Source: Demequina mangrovi (GTDB lineage Bacteria > Actinomycetota > Actinomycetes > Actinomycetales > Demequinaceae). Taken from it: a DNA stretch of 64,000 bases. The number at the start of each line of letters is the position of its first letter. The stretch's first letter is position 1. Shown in pieces: positions 51,698 through 62,440 of the stretch. A model generated the notes under the pieces. The model saw nothing but the letters and a program-made list of their open reading frames with translations. It was not told the origin of the DNA and searched no databases. The position numbers and the translations under genes were made by a program. The stretch is from positions 62,001 to 126,000 of the forward strand of contig NZ_BBLU01000005.1 of assembly GCF_000759715.1 (NCBI RefSeq), read 5' to 3'.

Positions 51698-51739
51698 GCG
51701 GTCAGGAGGGCGCCGCCGCATGCGGTACCTTTCTGCGCC

Positions 51740-52396
51740 ATGACAATCCAGATCGACGTCTGGTCGGACATCGCCTGCCCGTGGTGCTACCTCGGCAAGC
51801 GCCGCCTCGAGGAGGCCGTCGCCGCCTCGGGCGAGGACGTGTCCGTCCGATACCGCAGCTTCCAGCTCGACCCGAGCATCCCCGCCGACTCCGCGATCCC
51901 GCACGCCGAGGCGCTCGCCGCGAAGTTCAACACCACCCCCGAGCGGGTGCGTGAGATGAATCAGCGGCTCATCGACCTCGGCTCCGAGGTGGGGATCGCG
52001 TACGACTTCGACCGCTACATGGCGGCGAACACCCGTGACGCGCATCGGCTGCTGCATCTCGCGCACGCCCGCGGGCTCGGTGCGCAGATGAAGGAGCGCC
52101 TCATGCAGGCGCAGATGATCGACGGCGCGATCGTGTCCGACCACGGCGTGCTGGTGGGCCTGGCTGCCGAGCTCGGCATCGCGGAGGACGAGGTCCGGTC
52201 GGTGCTCGACTCGGACGCCTACGTCGACGCCGTCGAGGCGGACATCGCGCAGGCCGCGGCGTACGGCGCGACCGGCGTCCCGTTCTTCGTGTTCGACGAG
52301 GCCTTCGCTGTCTCGGGCGCTCAGCCGGTCGAGACCTTCGCGCTCGCGCTGACCAAGGCCCGCGAGGCCCGCGAGGCGGCGGCCGCCCCCGCCTGA
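51740..52396 (+). CDS. DsbA-family oxidoreductase (FrnE-like)
   Basis: 218 residues, thioredoxin fold with CPWC near the N-terminus (SDIACPWCYLGK), the helical insertion, and the cis-Pro motif GVPFFVFDE. There is no signal peptide, so it acts in the cytoplasm, probably as a disulfide isomerase/reductase. TACCTT ends 8 nt before the ATG and there is no Shine-Dalgarno, suggesting a leaderless message. Confidence 0.92.
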   Translation: MTIQIDVWSDIACPWCYLGKRRLEEAVAASGEDVSVRYRSFQLDPSIPADSAIPHAEALAAKFNTTPERVREMNQRLIDLGSEVGIAYDFDRYMAANTRDAHRLLHLAHARGLGAQMKERLMQAQMIDGAIVSDHGVLVGLAAELGIAEDEVRSVLDSDAYVDAVEADIAQAAAYGATGVPFFVFDEAFAVSGAQPVETFALALTKAREAREAAAAPA

Positions 52397-52416
52397 CGGT
52401 CCCACCCGCCCTCGGA

Positions 52417-52480
52417 AGTGGTAGGTGAGTGTCGCTTTCTCGGGATCGCGAACTCGCAGTGGTCGATGGTGGTCGCGTCC
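52417..52480 (+). repeat. Bipartite intergenic repeat, copy A
   Basis: AAGTGGTAGGTGAGTGTCG (from 52416) is followed exactly 41 nt later by a related unit, AGTGGTCGATGGTGGTCGCG (from 52458). The same arrangement, with the same 41-nt spacing, occurs in reverse orientation at 55701-55768. It lies between the dsbA stop and the bidirectional terminator. Confidence 0.75.
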
Positions 52481-52496
52481 CGGTCGACGCAGACGA

Positions 52497-52531
52497 CGAA
52501 GGGGGCCGGCCCAGCGGGCCGGCCCCCTTCG
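52497..52531. terminator. Bidirectional terminator between dsbA and pgi
   Basis: A perfect 16-bp stem (52497-52512 with 52516-52531), 3-nt loop, with AAGG/CCTT ends that serve both convergent genes. It is 12 bp from the pgi stop. Confidence 0.88.
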
Positions 52532-52543
52532 TGCTGTCTCGGG

Positions 52544-54223
52544 TCAGGCCCGGTTCGCGCGGTAGAACGCGATGAGCGCCTGGGTGGACGCGTCCTGCGC
52601 GGACAGCGCCGCATCGTCCCCCTCGATCGCCGGGGCGATCTCGAGCGCGAGCTTCTTGCCCAGCTCGACGCCCCACTGGTCGAAGGCGTTGATGCCCCAC
52701 ACCACCGACTGCGTGAAGGTGATGTGCTCGTACAGCGCGATGAGCTGGCCGAGGACCGACGGGGTGAGCGACGGCGCGAAGATCGACGTGGTCGGCTTGT
52801 TGCCCGCGAACGTGCGCGCCGCGACGAGCGCGCCCGTGGTGCCCTCGGCCTCGACCTCCTCGGCGGTCTTGCCGAAGGCGAGCGCCTTGGTCTGCGCGAG
52901 GTAGTTCGCGAGGAACAGCGCGTGGACGTCCTGGCCGCCGTCCTCGAGGGGGTAGGCCGGGTTCACGACGGCGATGAAGTCCGCCGGGATCAGCTTGGTG
53001 CCCTGGTGGATCAGCTGGTAGAACGCGTGCTGGCCGTTGGTGCCGGGCTCGCCCCAGAAGATCTCGCCGGTCTCCGTGGTGACGGGGGAGCCGTCCCACA
53101 TCACCGACTTGCCGTTGGACTCCATGGTGAGCTGCTGGAGGTACGCCGCGAAGCGGTGCAGCTGCTGCGCGTAGGGCAGCACGGCGTGCGACTGGGCGCC
53201 CAGGAAGTTGACGTACCAGACGTTGAGCAGCCCCATGAGGACGGGCACGTTCTTCTCGAGCGGGGTCTCCGCGACGTGGCGGTCGACGGCGTGGAAGCCC
53301 GCGAGCAGCTCGCGGAACGTGTCCGGGCCCAGCGAGATCGCGAGCGACAGGCCGATGGCGGAGTCCACGCTGTAGCGGCCGCCGACCCAGTCCCAGAAGC
53401 CGAAGGCGTTGGCGGGGTCGATGCCGAAGGCCGCGACCTTGTCGAGCGCGGTCGAGACGGCGACGAAGTGGTGCGCGACCGCATCGTCCTTCTCCGCGTC
53501 GGTGGCGACGGAGACGCCCGCCTCCGCGAGCGAGTCCCACAGCCAGTCGCGCGCGAGACGCGCGTTGGTGAGGGTCTCGAGCGTGGTGAAGGTCTTCGAC
53601 GCGACGATGAAGAGCGTGGTCTCGGGGTCGAGGCCCTTGACCTTCTGGCCCATGTCGGTCGGGTCGATGTTCGACACGAAGCGCGCCTCGATGCCCGCGT
53701 TCGCGTACGGCTCGAGGGCCTCGTAGACCATGACGGGGCCCAGGTCCGAGCCGCCGATGCCGATGTTGACGATGTGCGTCACGGCCTTGCCGGTGACGCC
53801 CTTCCACTCGCCCGAGCGGACGCGGTCGGCGAAGGCGTCGATCGCGGACAGCACGGACTGGACGTCGCCGTCGACGTCCTGGCCGTCGACCTCGAGGGCC
53901 GGCTCCATGCCGGCGGGGCGGCGCAGCGCAGTGTGGAGGACGGCGCGGTCCTCGGTGGTGTTGATGTGCTCGCCGGCGAGCATCGCGGCGTAGCGGTCGG
54001 CGACGCCGGTCTCCTCGGCCAGCTTCACCAGCGAGGAGAGGATCTCGTCGGTGACGAGGTTCTTCGACAGGTCGACGTGGAGGTCGGCCAGGGGCAGCGA
54101 GAAGCGCTCGACGCGGGTCGCGTCGGAGGCGAACCACCCGCGGAGATCCGGGGTGAACGATGCCTGGTGGGCGGACAGCTCGGCCCAGGCGGACGTGGTC
54201 GTGGGATCGATAGGTGCAGTCAC
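52544..54223 (-). CDS. pgi: Glucose-6-phosphate isomerase
   Basis: Interconverts glucose-6-P and fructose-6-P. 559 residues, bacterial long form: [31 protein letters not shown] (phosphate loop), [11 protein letters not shown], catalytic Glu/His in [18 protein letters not shown] and the C-terminal [12 protein letters not shown] 54223 has TAGCCT ending 7 nt upstream, a leaderless-type start. Two GGACGATGC copies (52611-52619, 53481-53489) fall on Asp-Asp-Ala codons. Confidence 0.97.
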   Translation of the reverse strand: MTAPIDPTTTSAWAELSAHQASFTPDLRGWFASDATRVERFSLPLADLHVDLSKNLVTDEILSSLVKLAEETGVADRYAAMLAGEHINTTEDRAVLHTALRRPAGMEPALEVDGQDVDGDVQSVLSAIDAFADRVRSGEWKGVTGKAVTHIVNIGIGGSDLGPVMVYEALEPYANAGIEARFVSNIDPTDMGQKVKGLDPETTLFIVASKTFTTLETLTNARLARDWLWDSLAEAGVSVATDAEKDDAVAHHFVAVSTALDKVAAFGIDPANAFGFWDWVGGRYSVDSAIGLSLAISLGPDTFRELLAGFHAVDRHVAETPLEKNVPVLMGLLNVWYVNFLGAQSHAVLPYAQQLHRFAAYLQQLTMESNGKSVMWDGSPVTTETGEIFWGEPGTNGQHAFYQLIHQGTKLIPADFIAVVNPAYPLEDGGQDVHALFLANYLAQTKALAFGKTAEEVEAEGTTGALVAARTFAGNKPTTSIFAPSLTPSVLGQLIALYEHITFTQSVVWGINAFDQWGVELGKKLALEIAPAIEGDDAALSAQDASTQALIAFYRANRA

Positions 54224-54288
54224 GGTTGCCAGGCTAGTCGTGTCGGGGACGATGCGCCCAGGACCTGCGCGCCCGGTGGCCCGTGCGG

Positions 54289-54522
54289 CTATCGACGCCG
54301 GTCCTGGCGGCCTCGCCAGGGCCCGGTCCAGAGCCGGATCGCGGCGAGCAGCCCCGCGCCCGCGATGGCGAGCGAGATGAGGATGAGGACGATGTACCGG
54401 GGCTCCGTCACCGCAGGGTCGTAGGGCTGCGCGTCGGACCAGGCGAGCGACGCCTTGACGAAGACGAGCGCGAGCGCGAGTCCGGCGGCTCCTGCCGCGA
54501 TCGCCCAGCCGCGCCGACGCAT
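54289..54522 (-). CDS. Small two-helix membrane protein
   Basis: 77 residues: a basic start (MRRRGW), helix [20 protein letters not shown], a short polar loop and helix [19 protein letters not shown], ending basic. No function is recognised. It starts 10 bp after the upstream gene's stop, so they are probably co-transcribed. Confidence 0.6.
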   Translation of the reverse strand: MRRRGWAIAAGAAGLALALVFVKASLAWSDAQPYDPAVTEPRYIVLILISLAIAGAGLLAAIRLWTGPWRGRQDRRR

Positions 54523-54532
54523 CGTCCCGCGC

Positions 54533-54811
54533 CTACTGGAGGCCGAGCTCGGCATCGAGCCTCTCGCGCCAGTCGGGACCGGCGAGCGCGGCCCGGTCGA
54601 GCAGGTCGCGCCAGTCGTCCCGCGCGTGCTCGAGGGCGTCCTCGAAGAGGGTGAGGTCGCCGCGGCCCGAGAGCAGCACGGCGGCGTGGACCCGCTCGGG
54701 GTCGGCGCCCGGGGTGACGGCGAGGCGTTCGAGCGCGCTCACGATGCGCGGCGCGGACCGTCCGAAGTCCTCCGCCGCGCGCTCCGCCACCCGATCGCTC
54801 ACCACTGCCAC
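54533..54811 (-). CDS. Conserved hypothetical protein, 92 residues
   Basis: Soluble, acidic, helical: RVAERAAEDFGRSAPRIVSA ... DWRDLLDRAALAGPDWRERL. GTG 54811 is the likely start, with AGAGGA upstream; GTG 54805 is an alternative. No domain is recognised. It is in a run with the small membrane gene downstream. Confidence 0.55.
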   Translation of the reverse strand: MAVVSDRVAERAAEDFGRSAPRIVSALERLAVTPGADPERVHAAVLLSGRGDLTLFEDALEHARDDWRDLLDRAALAGPDWRERLDAELGLQ

Positions 54812-54851
54812 GGCGGCGATCCTCTCACGCCGCGCGGTGCGCCCGGGCACG

Positions 54852-54886
54852 ACGAAGGCGGGGACCGGAGGGATCCCCGCCTTCGT
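54852..54886 (-). terminator. Terminator after the AhpD-like gene
   Basis: A 13-bp perfect stem (54852-54864 with 54874-54886) and 9-nt loop, 11 bp beyond the stop. Confidence 0.82.
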
Positions 54887-54897
54887 GGAGGAGGTGC

Positions 54898-55245
54898 TTA
54901 GGCCGGAACGGCGCTGAAGGCCTCGACGGCCTTGCGGGCCTCGTTGCCGTAGACGGCCGAGGGGCCGCCGCCCATGAGGATCGCGACGCCGATGGTCTCG
55001 TAGACCTGCTCGGGGGTCGCGCCGGCGGTGAGGGCGTCCTTGACGTGGCAGGTGATGCAGCCGCCGCAGCGGACCGAGATCGCGATCGCGAGGGCGAGGA
55101 GCTCCTTGGTCGACTTGGGGAGCGCGCCGTCCGCGAGGGCGGCGTGGTGGAGCGAGAAGAAGCTCTTGATGGTGCCGGGGATGTGGTCGCCGAGGGCGCC
55201 GATGCCGCACATCACGTCGTCGTAGTGCTCCTGGTGGTTCTGCAT
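54898..55245 (-). CDS. Carboxymuconolactone decarboxylase/AhpD-family protein
   Basis: 115 residues, helical. CxxC plus His appear in RCGGCITCHVKDA, the redox-active AhpD motif, and the family ends with ILMGGGPSAVYGNEA. Likely a peroxidase-linked or thiol-disulfide function. ATG 55245 with AAAGGA upstream is preferred over an earlier start. Upstream DNA (55285-55320) holds TTGACA on the minus strand, but no matching -10 is convincing. Confidence 0.85.
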   Translation of the reverse strand: MQNHQEHYDDVMCGIGALGDHIPGTIKSFFSLHHAALADGALPKSTKELLALAIAISVRCGGCITCHVKDALTAGATPEQVYETIGVAILMGGGPSAVYGNEARKAVEAFSAVPA

Positions 55246-55391
55246 GACCTGGTTCCTTTCGGTGGGGATCCCGGCGACGGTGCCGGTGGGTGATTCCACG
55301 GTAAGTAACAGGTGTCAACCATCCTAGGGACGATGGTCCCCACCCCAGGAAGAACGCGGCATCGATCCGGCTCGACGAGGCGACAACCGGG

Positions 55392-55676
55392 TCAGGCCTC
55401 GGTCGGGTGCTCAGTGTCCTCGGTGGAGGCGTCCTCGCGCGTGGGCGCCAGCACCTGGATCACGACCGCGGCGCACACCAGGGCCGCCGCGATCGGCACG
55501 GCGAAGAGCCGCAGTCCGCCGACCACGTAGTTGAGGAACCAGAACACGACCTCGTCGCCGGCGCCGGTGGCGTAGCTGGCGCGACTCATGATCTCCGGAC
55601 CGGCGATGACCACGAACGTGCCGATGAGCACCAGCCCGGTGGCCCACTGGGCGCATCGCTTGGCGGTGGGGTGCAT
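55392..55676 (-). CDS. Small two-helix membrane protein
   Basis: 94 residues. Helices at about 12-28 (ATGLVLIGTFVVIAG) and 53-73 (LRLFAVPIAAALVCAAVVIQ), with an acidic Thr/Glu tail. No family recognised. It is oriented with guanine deaminase upstream and ahpD downstream, but separated from both by more than 100 bp. Confidence 0.55.
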   Translation of the reverse strand: MHPTAKRCAQWATGLVLIGTFVVIAGPEIMSRASYATGAGDEVVFWFLNYVVGGLRLFAVPIAAALVCAAVVIQVLAPTREDASTEDTEHPTEA

Positions 55677-55700
55677 GCGTTGAACATAGCCCTCACCAGG

Positions 55701-55768
55701 GAGAACGACAATGACCTACCGCTCCGGCGCAGAGACCCGCTGAAACCGACGCTCACCTACCACTTTCG
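55701..55768 (-). repeat. Bipartite intergenic repeat, copy B
   Basis: On the minus strand AAGTGGTAGGTGAGCGTCGG (5' end near 55765) is followed 41 nt later by AGCGGTAGGTCATTGTCG (from 55723). The first unit matches copy A at 52416 over about 24 nt with two changes, and the second is at the same phase. Confidence 0.75.
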
Positions 55769-55793
55769 GGCGACGGCAGGAGAGGCGGCGGTG

Positions 55794-57230
55794 CTACAGC
55801 TCGGGCGCGACCGCCTTCTCGCCCGCGACGTAGACCGCCGCGATGGCCGGCTGACGCAGCCCCACCAGGAGCGTGAAGAGCTCCTCGAGCGTCGCCTGCT
55901 CCTCGTCGTCGGAGCGGATGCCCATCGACAGCATCCCCTCGAGCGGCTCCCAGCGGGACGTCTCGATGAGCAGGAAGTCCGCGTCCTTGCCCACGTCGAG
56001 GTTGCCGAAGGCGTGCTCCATGTCGAGCGCCCGCGCGCCGGCGAGGGTCGCGGCGAAGAGCAGCTCGGCGGGGTGGATCGCGGTGCCCGCGTCGCCCTCC
56101 TCGGAGATGTGGACCTTGTAGCAGTCGCCCGCGACGCGCGAGATCAGCCACTCGTCGCCCGCGCCGATGTCCGAGCCCAGCGCGATGTTCACCCCGGCCT
56201 CGACGGTCGCCCGCCACGGCATCGTTCCCGATCCCAGGAACAGCTGCGAGGTGGGGCAATGCGCGATCGAGGTCCCCGTCTCCGCCATGCGCGCGAGCTC
56301 GCGCGGCTGCGAGTGCACCGCGTGCGCGAGCGACGAGCGCCGGCCCAGCAGCGAGTGGCCGCCCGACTTCGAGCCCGGCAGGAAGCGACCGTCGTAGGTG
56401 TCGAGGTAGGCCTCGACGCCGTACGAGCCCAGCACCGCCGCGATCTCGCCGTCGCCCTTGCGGTTGTTCTCGTTGAGGTGGCTGTGGAAGTAGACGCCGG
56501 TCATGCGTGCCTCGTCGTAGAGCTCGCCCAGCGCGGCCAGCGTGCGAGGGGTCACGGACAGCGAGAAGCGCGGCACCACGGCGACCTGGACGTGCGCGGA
56601 GCGCGGGTCGCCGGTGTCGACCGCGTGCCAGCGGTCGATCTCCTCGGCCACCAGCCGGATCGCGTCCTCCTCGGACGTGATGAGCGCGGAGGCGGCCTCG
56701 GGTCCGACGGTCTGGATGCCGCGGCCGGAGACCACACGCAGCCCCGCCTCGAGCGTCGCGCGGTAGAGGGCGTCCTGCGCCACCGGGAACGCGCTGCCGA
56801 AGACCATCGCAGCCGTGGTGCCCGCGGCGATGCGGCGACGCGTGAAGTAGCGCGCCGCCCGGTCGGCGAACTCGAGATCCGCGAACTGCGCCTCGGTGGG
56901 GAAGATGCAGTGGTCGAGCCACTCGAGCAGCTGACCGCCGCCGTGCGCCGCGGTCGCGTACGACTGCGGGAAGTGGACGTGCGAGTCGACGAAGCCGGGG
57001 ACGAGGTAGTCGGCGCGGGTGACCGGGGCGCCCGCGAAGGCCGCGGGCAGCGCGGCCCAGTCGCCCAGCCAGACGATGCGGCCCTCGCCGTCGACCACGA
57101 GCGCGCCGTCGGGCAGCGACACCAGATGCGACGCGACGTCGGTCTGGTCGGGTGCGCCGGCGATGTGGAAGACGTGCGCGCGGTAGACGCGCACCTCCCC
57201 GCCGGACGCGAGATGCGACGGCTCGGTCAT
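55794..57230 (-). CDS. guaD: Guanine deaminase
   Basis: Converts guanine to xanthine, feeding the urate pathway. 478 residues of the zinc amidohydrolase family: DSHVHFPQS (HxH), the Zn/substrate segment HSHLNENNRKGDGE, HAVHS, HCPTSQLFLGSG and LGSDIGAGDEW. Its length and motifs separate it from HutF/HutI. Divergent from nrdH across a 290-bp regulatory region. Confidence 0.92.
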   Translation of the reverse strand: MTEPSHLASGGEVRVYRAHVFHIAGAPDQTDVASHLVSLPDGALVVDGEGRIVWLGDWAALPAAFAGAPVTRADYLVPGFVDSHVHFPQSYATAAHGGGQLLEWLDHCIFPTEAQFADLEFADRAARYFTRRRIAAGTTAAMVFGSAFPVAQDALYRATLEAGLRVVSGRGIQTVGPEAASALITSEEDAIRLVAEEIDRWHAVDTGDPRSAHVQVAVVPRFSLSVTPRTLAALGELYDEARMTGVYFHSHLNENNRKGDGEIAAVLGSYGVEAYLDTYDGRFLPGSKSGGHSLLGRRSSLAHAVHSQPRELARMAETGTSIAHCPTSQLFLGSGTMPWRATVEAGVNIALGSDIGAGDEWLISRVAGDCYKVHISEEGDAGTAIHPAELLFAATLAGARALDMEHAFGNLDVGKDADFLLIETSRWEPLEGMLSMGIRSDDEEQATLEELFTLLVGLRQPAIAAVYVAGEKAVAPEL

Positions 57231-57301
57231 GTCTGTGCCCCCTCCTCAGCCCCCTTCTCCGGGCGAAGGGGAGCGCACATCGTCACCGTAGACCGGCCCC
57301 G

Positions 57302-57430
57302 TTTCCACAGCGTTTCGGGGCGCGCGCGGGTCCCGTCCCTGGGTGACACGGCGTGTCGCGCAGACCGGGCGGAGTTACCCACAGGCGACACGCGGGGCTG
57401 TGTGTAAATTGTGGGTAAATTTGTGGATGA
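57302..57430. promoter_or_regulatory. Cluster of DnaA-box-like sequences upstream of nrdH
   Basis: TTACCCACA at 57375-57383 (+) and again at 57410-57418 (-), TCATCCACA at 57422-57430 (-) and TTTCCACAG at 57302-57310 (+). Each differs from TTATCCACA/TTGTCCACA by one or a few bases. The 57400-57430 stretch is locally AT-rich. DnaA control of ribonucleotide reductase is known in E. coli; here it is only suggested. Confidence 0.5.
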
Positions 57431-57434
57431 GACA

Positions 57435-57479
57435 CACCATCTAGTGGTGGCATCGGCGGCCAGACCCCATATATAGTGG
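57435..57479 (+). promoter_or_regulatory. Paired NrdR boxes
   Basis: CACCA-TCTAG-TGGTG (57435-57449) and ACCCCATATATAGTGG (57464-57479) resemble the NrdR box ACACWATATATWGTGT. Their centres are about 30 bp apart, the usual three-turn spacing. They precede nrdH by about 40 bp. Confidence 0.8.
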
Positions 57480-57520
57480 CGCCTACTCAGCCCGCTCTCG
57501 CGTCTCGAAAGGACGTCCCC

Positions 57521-57757
57521 ATGACGATCTCGGTCTACTCGAAGCCCGCCTGTGTGCAGTGCACCGCCACCAAGAAGGCGCTCGAGCGCGCCGAGCTCGA
57601 GTTCCAGATCTTCGACGTCACCGAGGACCAGGACGCGTACGACACCGTCATGAAGCTGGGCTACCTCCAGGCTCCCGTCGTCATCGCCGGCGACGAGCAC
57701 TGGTCGGGCTTCCAGCCGGACCGCATCGCCGCGCTGGCCGAGCGGGTCGCCTCCTAA
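57521..57757 (+). CDS. nrdH: NrdH glutaredoxin-like protein
   Basis: 78 residues; the electron donor to NrdEF. Redox CVQC at Cys11-Cys14 in YSKPACVQCTATKKAL and the family end GFQPDRIAAL. GAAAGGA precedes the ATG. First gene of nrdHIEF. Confidence 0.96.
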   Translation: MTISVYSKPACVQCTATKKALERAELEFQIFDVTEDQDAYDTVMKLGYLQAPVVIAGDEHWSGFQPDRIAALAERVAS

Positions 57758-57769
57758 GCCAGCCGCCTC

Positions 57770-58155
57770 ATGGCCTCGCTCGTCTACTTCAGCTCCACCT
57801 CGGGCAACACGCACCGCTTCGTGCAGAAGCTGGGCGTGCCCGCGGACCGGATCCCGCTGTACCCCACGGACGAGCCCCTCAAGGTCGACGAGCCCTACGT
57901 GCTCGTCCTCCCCACCTACGGCGGCGGCAACGACCGCGGCGCCGTGCCCAAGCAGGTCATCAAGTTCCTGAACGACGAGCACAACCGCTCGTACATCAGG
58001 GGAGTGATCAGCGCGGGCAACACCAACTTCGGTTCGGCCTACTGCATCGCCGGCGACATCGTCGCCAGCAAGTGCAAGGTCCCGCACCTGTACAAGTTCG
58101 AGCTCTTCGGAACGCAGGACGACGTCACCGCCGTCCGCGATGGATTGGATGACCT

Positions 58156-58171
<16 letters not shown>
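57770..58171 (+). CDS. nrdI: NrdI flavodoxin-like protein
   Basis: 133 residues; the flavoprotein that supplies oxidant for assembling the Mn-tyrosyl cofactor of NrdF. FMN loop [21 protein letters not shown] and [10 protein letters not shown] are diagnostic. It starts 12 bp after nrdH and overlaps nrdE. Confidence 0.96.
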
Positions 58172-61315
<3,144 letters not shown>

Positions 61316-61320
61316 GCCCC

Positions 61321-61389
61321 CGCATCGTCCACGCGCAGAGGCCCCGCACCGAAAGGTGCGGGGCCTCTGCGCTGTCCGGGGACGATGCG
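61321..61389. terminator. nrd terminator flanked by an inverted pair of GGACGATGC words
   Basis: A perfect 18-bp stem (61333-61350 with 61355-61372) with a GAAA loop lies between nrdF and convergent urate oxidase. Outside it, CGCATCGTCC (61321-61330) and GGACGATGCG (61380-61389) form a second inverted pair. Each is a copy of the window-wide 9-mer. Confidence 0.92.
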
Positions 61390-61402
61390 GCGCGCGGCTC
61401 GC

Positions 61403-62305
61403 TCAGACCAGGCCCGAGTACTGCTGCCACGCCGGACCGGCGGGCGGCGCATCGTCCGTGGTCACGGACGCCTGGATGAGGCCGTAAGGGCGGTCGTCGG
61501 CGTGGAAGACCTCGTTCGCGTTCTCGATCCCGAAGGGCGCGAGGTCGTACGTGAAGTGGTGCTTGTTCGGCGCGGACAGCCGCACCTCGACCAGCTCGGG
61601 CACCGCCTCGATCGCGGCCTTGCCCATCTCGTACAGCGTCTGCTGCAGCGCGAGCGAGTGGAAGCCGGCGAAGGTCTCGACGAGCGCGGTCTTGATCGCG
61701 GCGTAGGCCGCGTCGAAGTCGAAGGTCGCGACGTCCACCGCGCCGAAGCGCCACTTCGCGACGAGGGAGGTCGCCATGATGCGGTCCGAGGTCGGCTCGA
61801 GCACCGTGTACTCGTCCTTGAGGAAGCCGTGGAACTCCGAGCCCGACGACTTCAGCACCACGAGGTCCTTGAGGCCGCCGGTGATCCAGGTGCCCTCGGC
61901 GTCGTACGTCACCGCGACGGTGCGGACCTCCTGGCCCTTGCGCACCCACGAGAAGTCGTGCTCCTCGCCGCCGACGCTCACCCGCTCCCACGCGAACTCC
62001 TCGAGCTCGACGCGTGCCTGGTCGACGGGCTCGACGTCGTCGACGAAGTGCGTGGCGAGCGCGTACGCGTACCGCTCGAGCGAGGCCAGCCCGACCGTCT
62101 TGGCGAAGGCGTAGGAGGTCTGCTTCTGCGTGTCGGTCGGCAGCACCGCGCCCTGGTCGCCCGTAAGGTGCGCCTCGTCGAAGCGGCCGCGCAGGCAGCT
62201 GGACACGTTGACGTCCCGGATCTCGTGGCGAGGGGTGTCGCGCACGATGCGCACGATGCGGTTCTCCGCCTTGCCGTACTGGTGGTCGCCCAGGATGATG
62301 CCCAT
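61403..62305 (-). CDS. Urate oxidase (factor-independent urate hydroxylase)
   Basis: Oxidises urate to 5-hydroxyisourate, the substrate of the HIU hydrolase at 51377. 300 residues, two tunnelling-fold repeats. The catalytic Lys lies in QYGKAENRIVRI, the Thr in PTDTQKQTSYAFAK, and the His in LSAPNKHHFTYDL; the C-terminus is FHADDRPYGLIQASV. ATG 62305 follows GAGAGG. An 18-bp palindrome lies 18 bp upstream. It is the missing first step of the uraDH pair 10 kb away. Confidence 0.95.
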   Translation of the reverse strand: MGIILGDHQYGKAENRIVRIVRDTPRHEIRDVNVSSCLRGRFDEAHLTGDQGAVLPTDTQKQTSYAFAKTVGLASLERYAYALATHFVDDVEPVDQARVELEEFAWERVSVGGEEHDFSWVRKGQEVRTVAVTYDAEGTWITGGLKDLVVLKSSGSEFHGFLKDEYTVLEPTSDRIMATSLVAKWRFGAVDVATFDFDAAYAAIKTALVETFAGFHSLALQQTLYEMGKAAIEAVPELVEVRLSAPNKHHFTYDLAPFGIENANEVFHADDRPYGLIQASVTTDDAPPAGPAWQQYSGLV

Positions 62306-62322
62306 GGCTGCCTCTCGTTCAG

Positions 62323-62340
62323 GCGTGCACGCGTGCACGC
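62323..62340. promoter_or_regulatory. Perfect 18-bp palindrome upstream of urate oxidase
   Basis: GCGTGCACGCGTGCACGC, itself two GCGTGCACGC units overlapping. It is 18 bp before the urate oxidase ATG in the divergent gap to the gene at 62441. Possible operator for a urate-responsive regulator; no regulator gene is adjacent. Confidence 0.5.
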
Positions 62341-62440
62341 GGTGCGAATGCGCCCACGCTAGCCATCGATGGTTTCGCCGGCGTTTCCGCGCATGACGGG
62401 CATATGGCCTGGTGCGGGGTTCCCCGATTACAGTCGCCTC

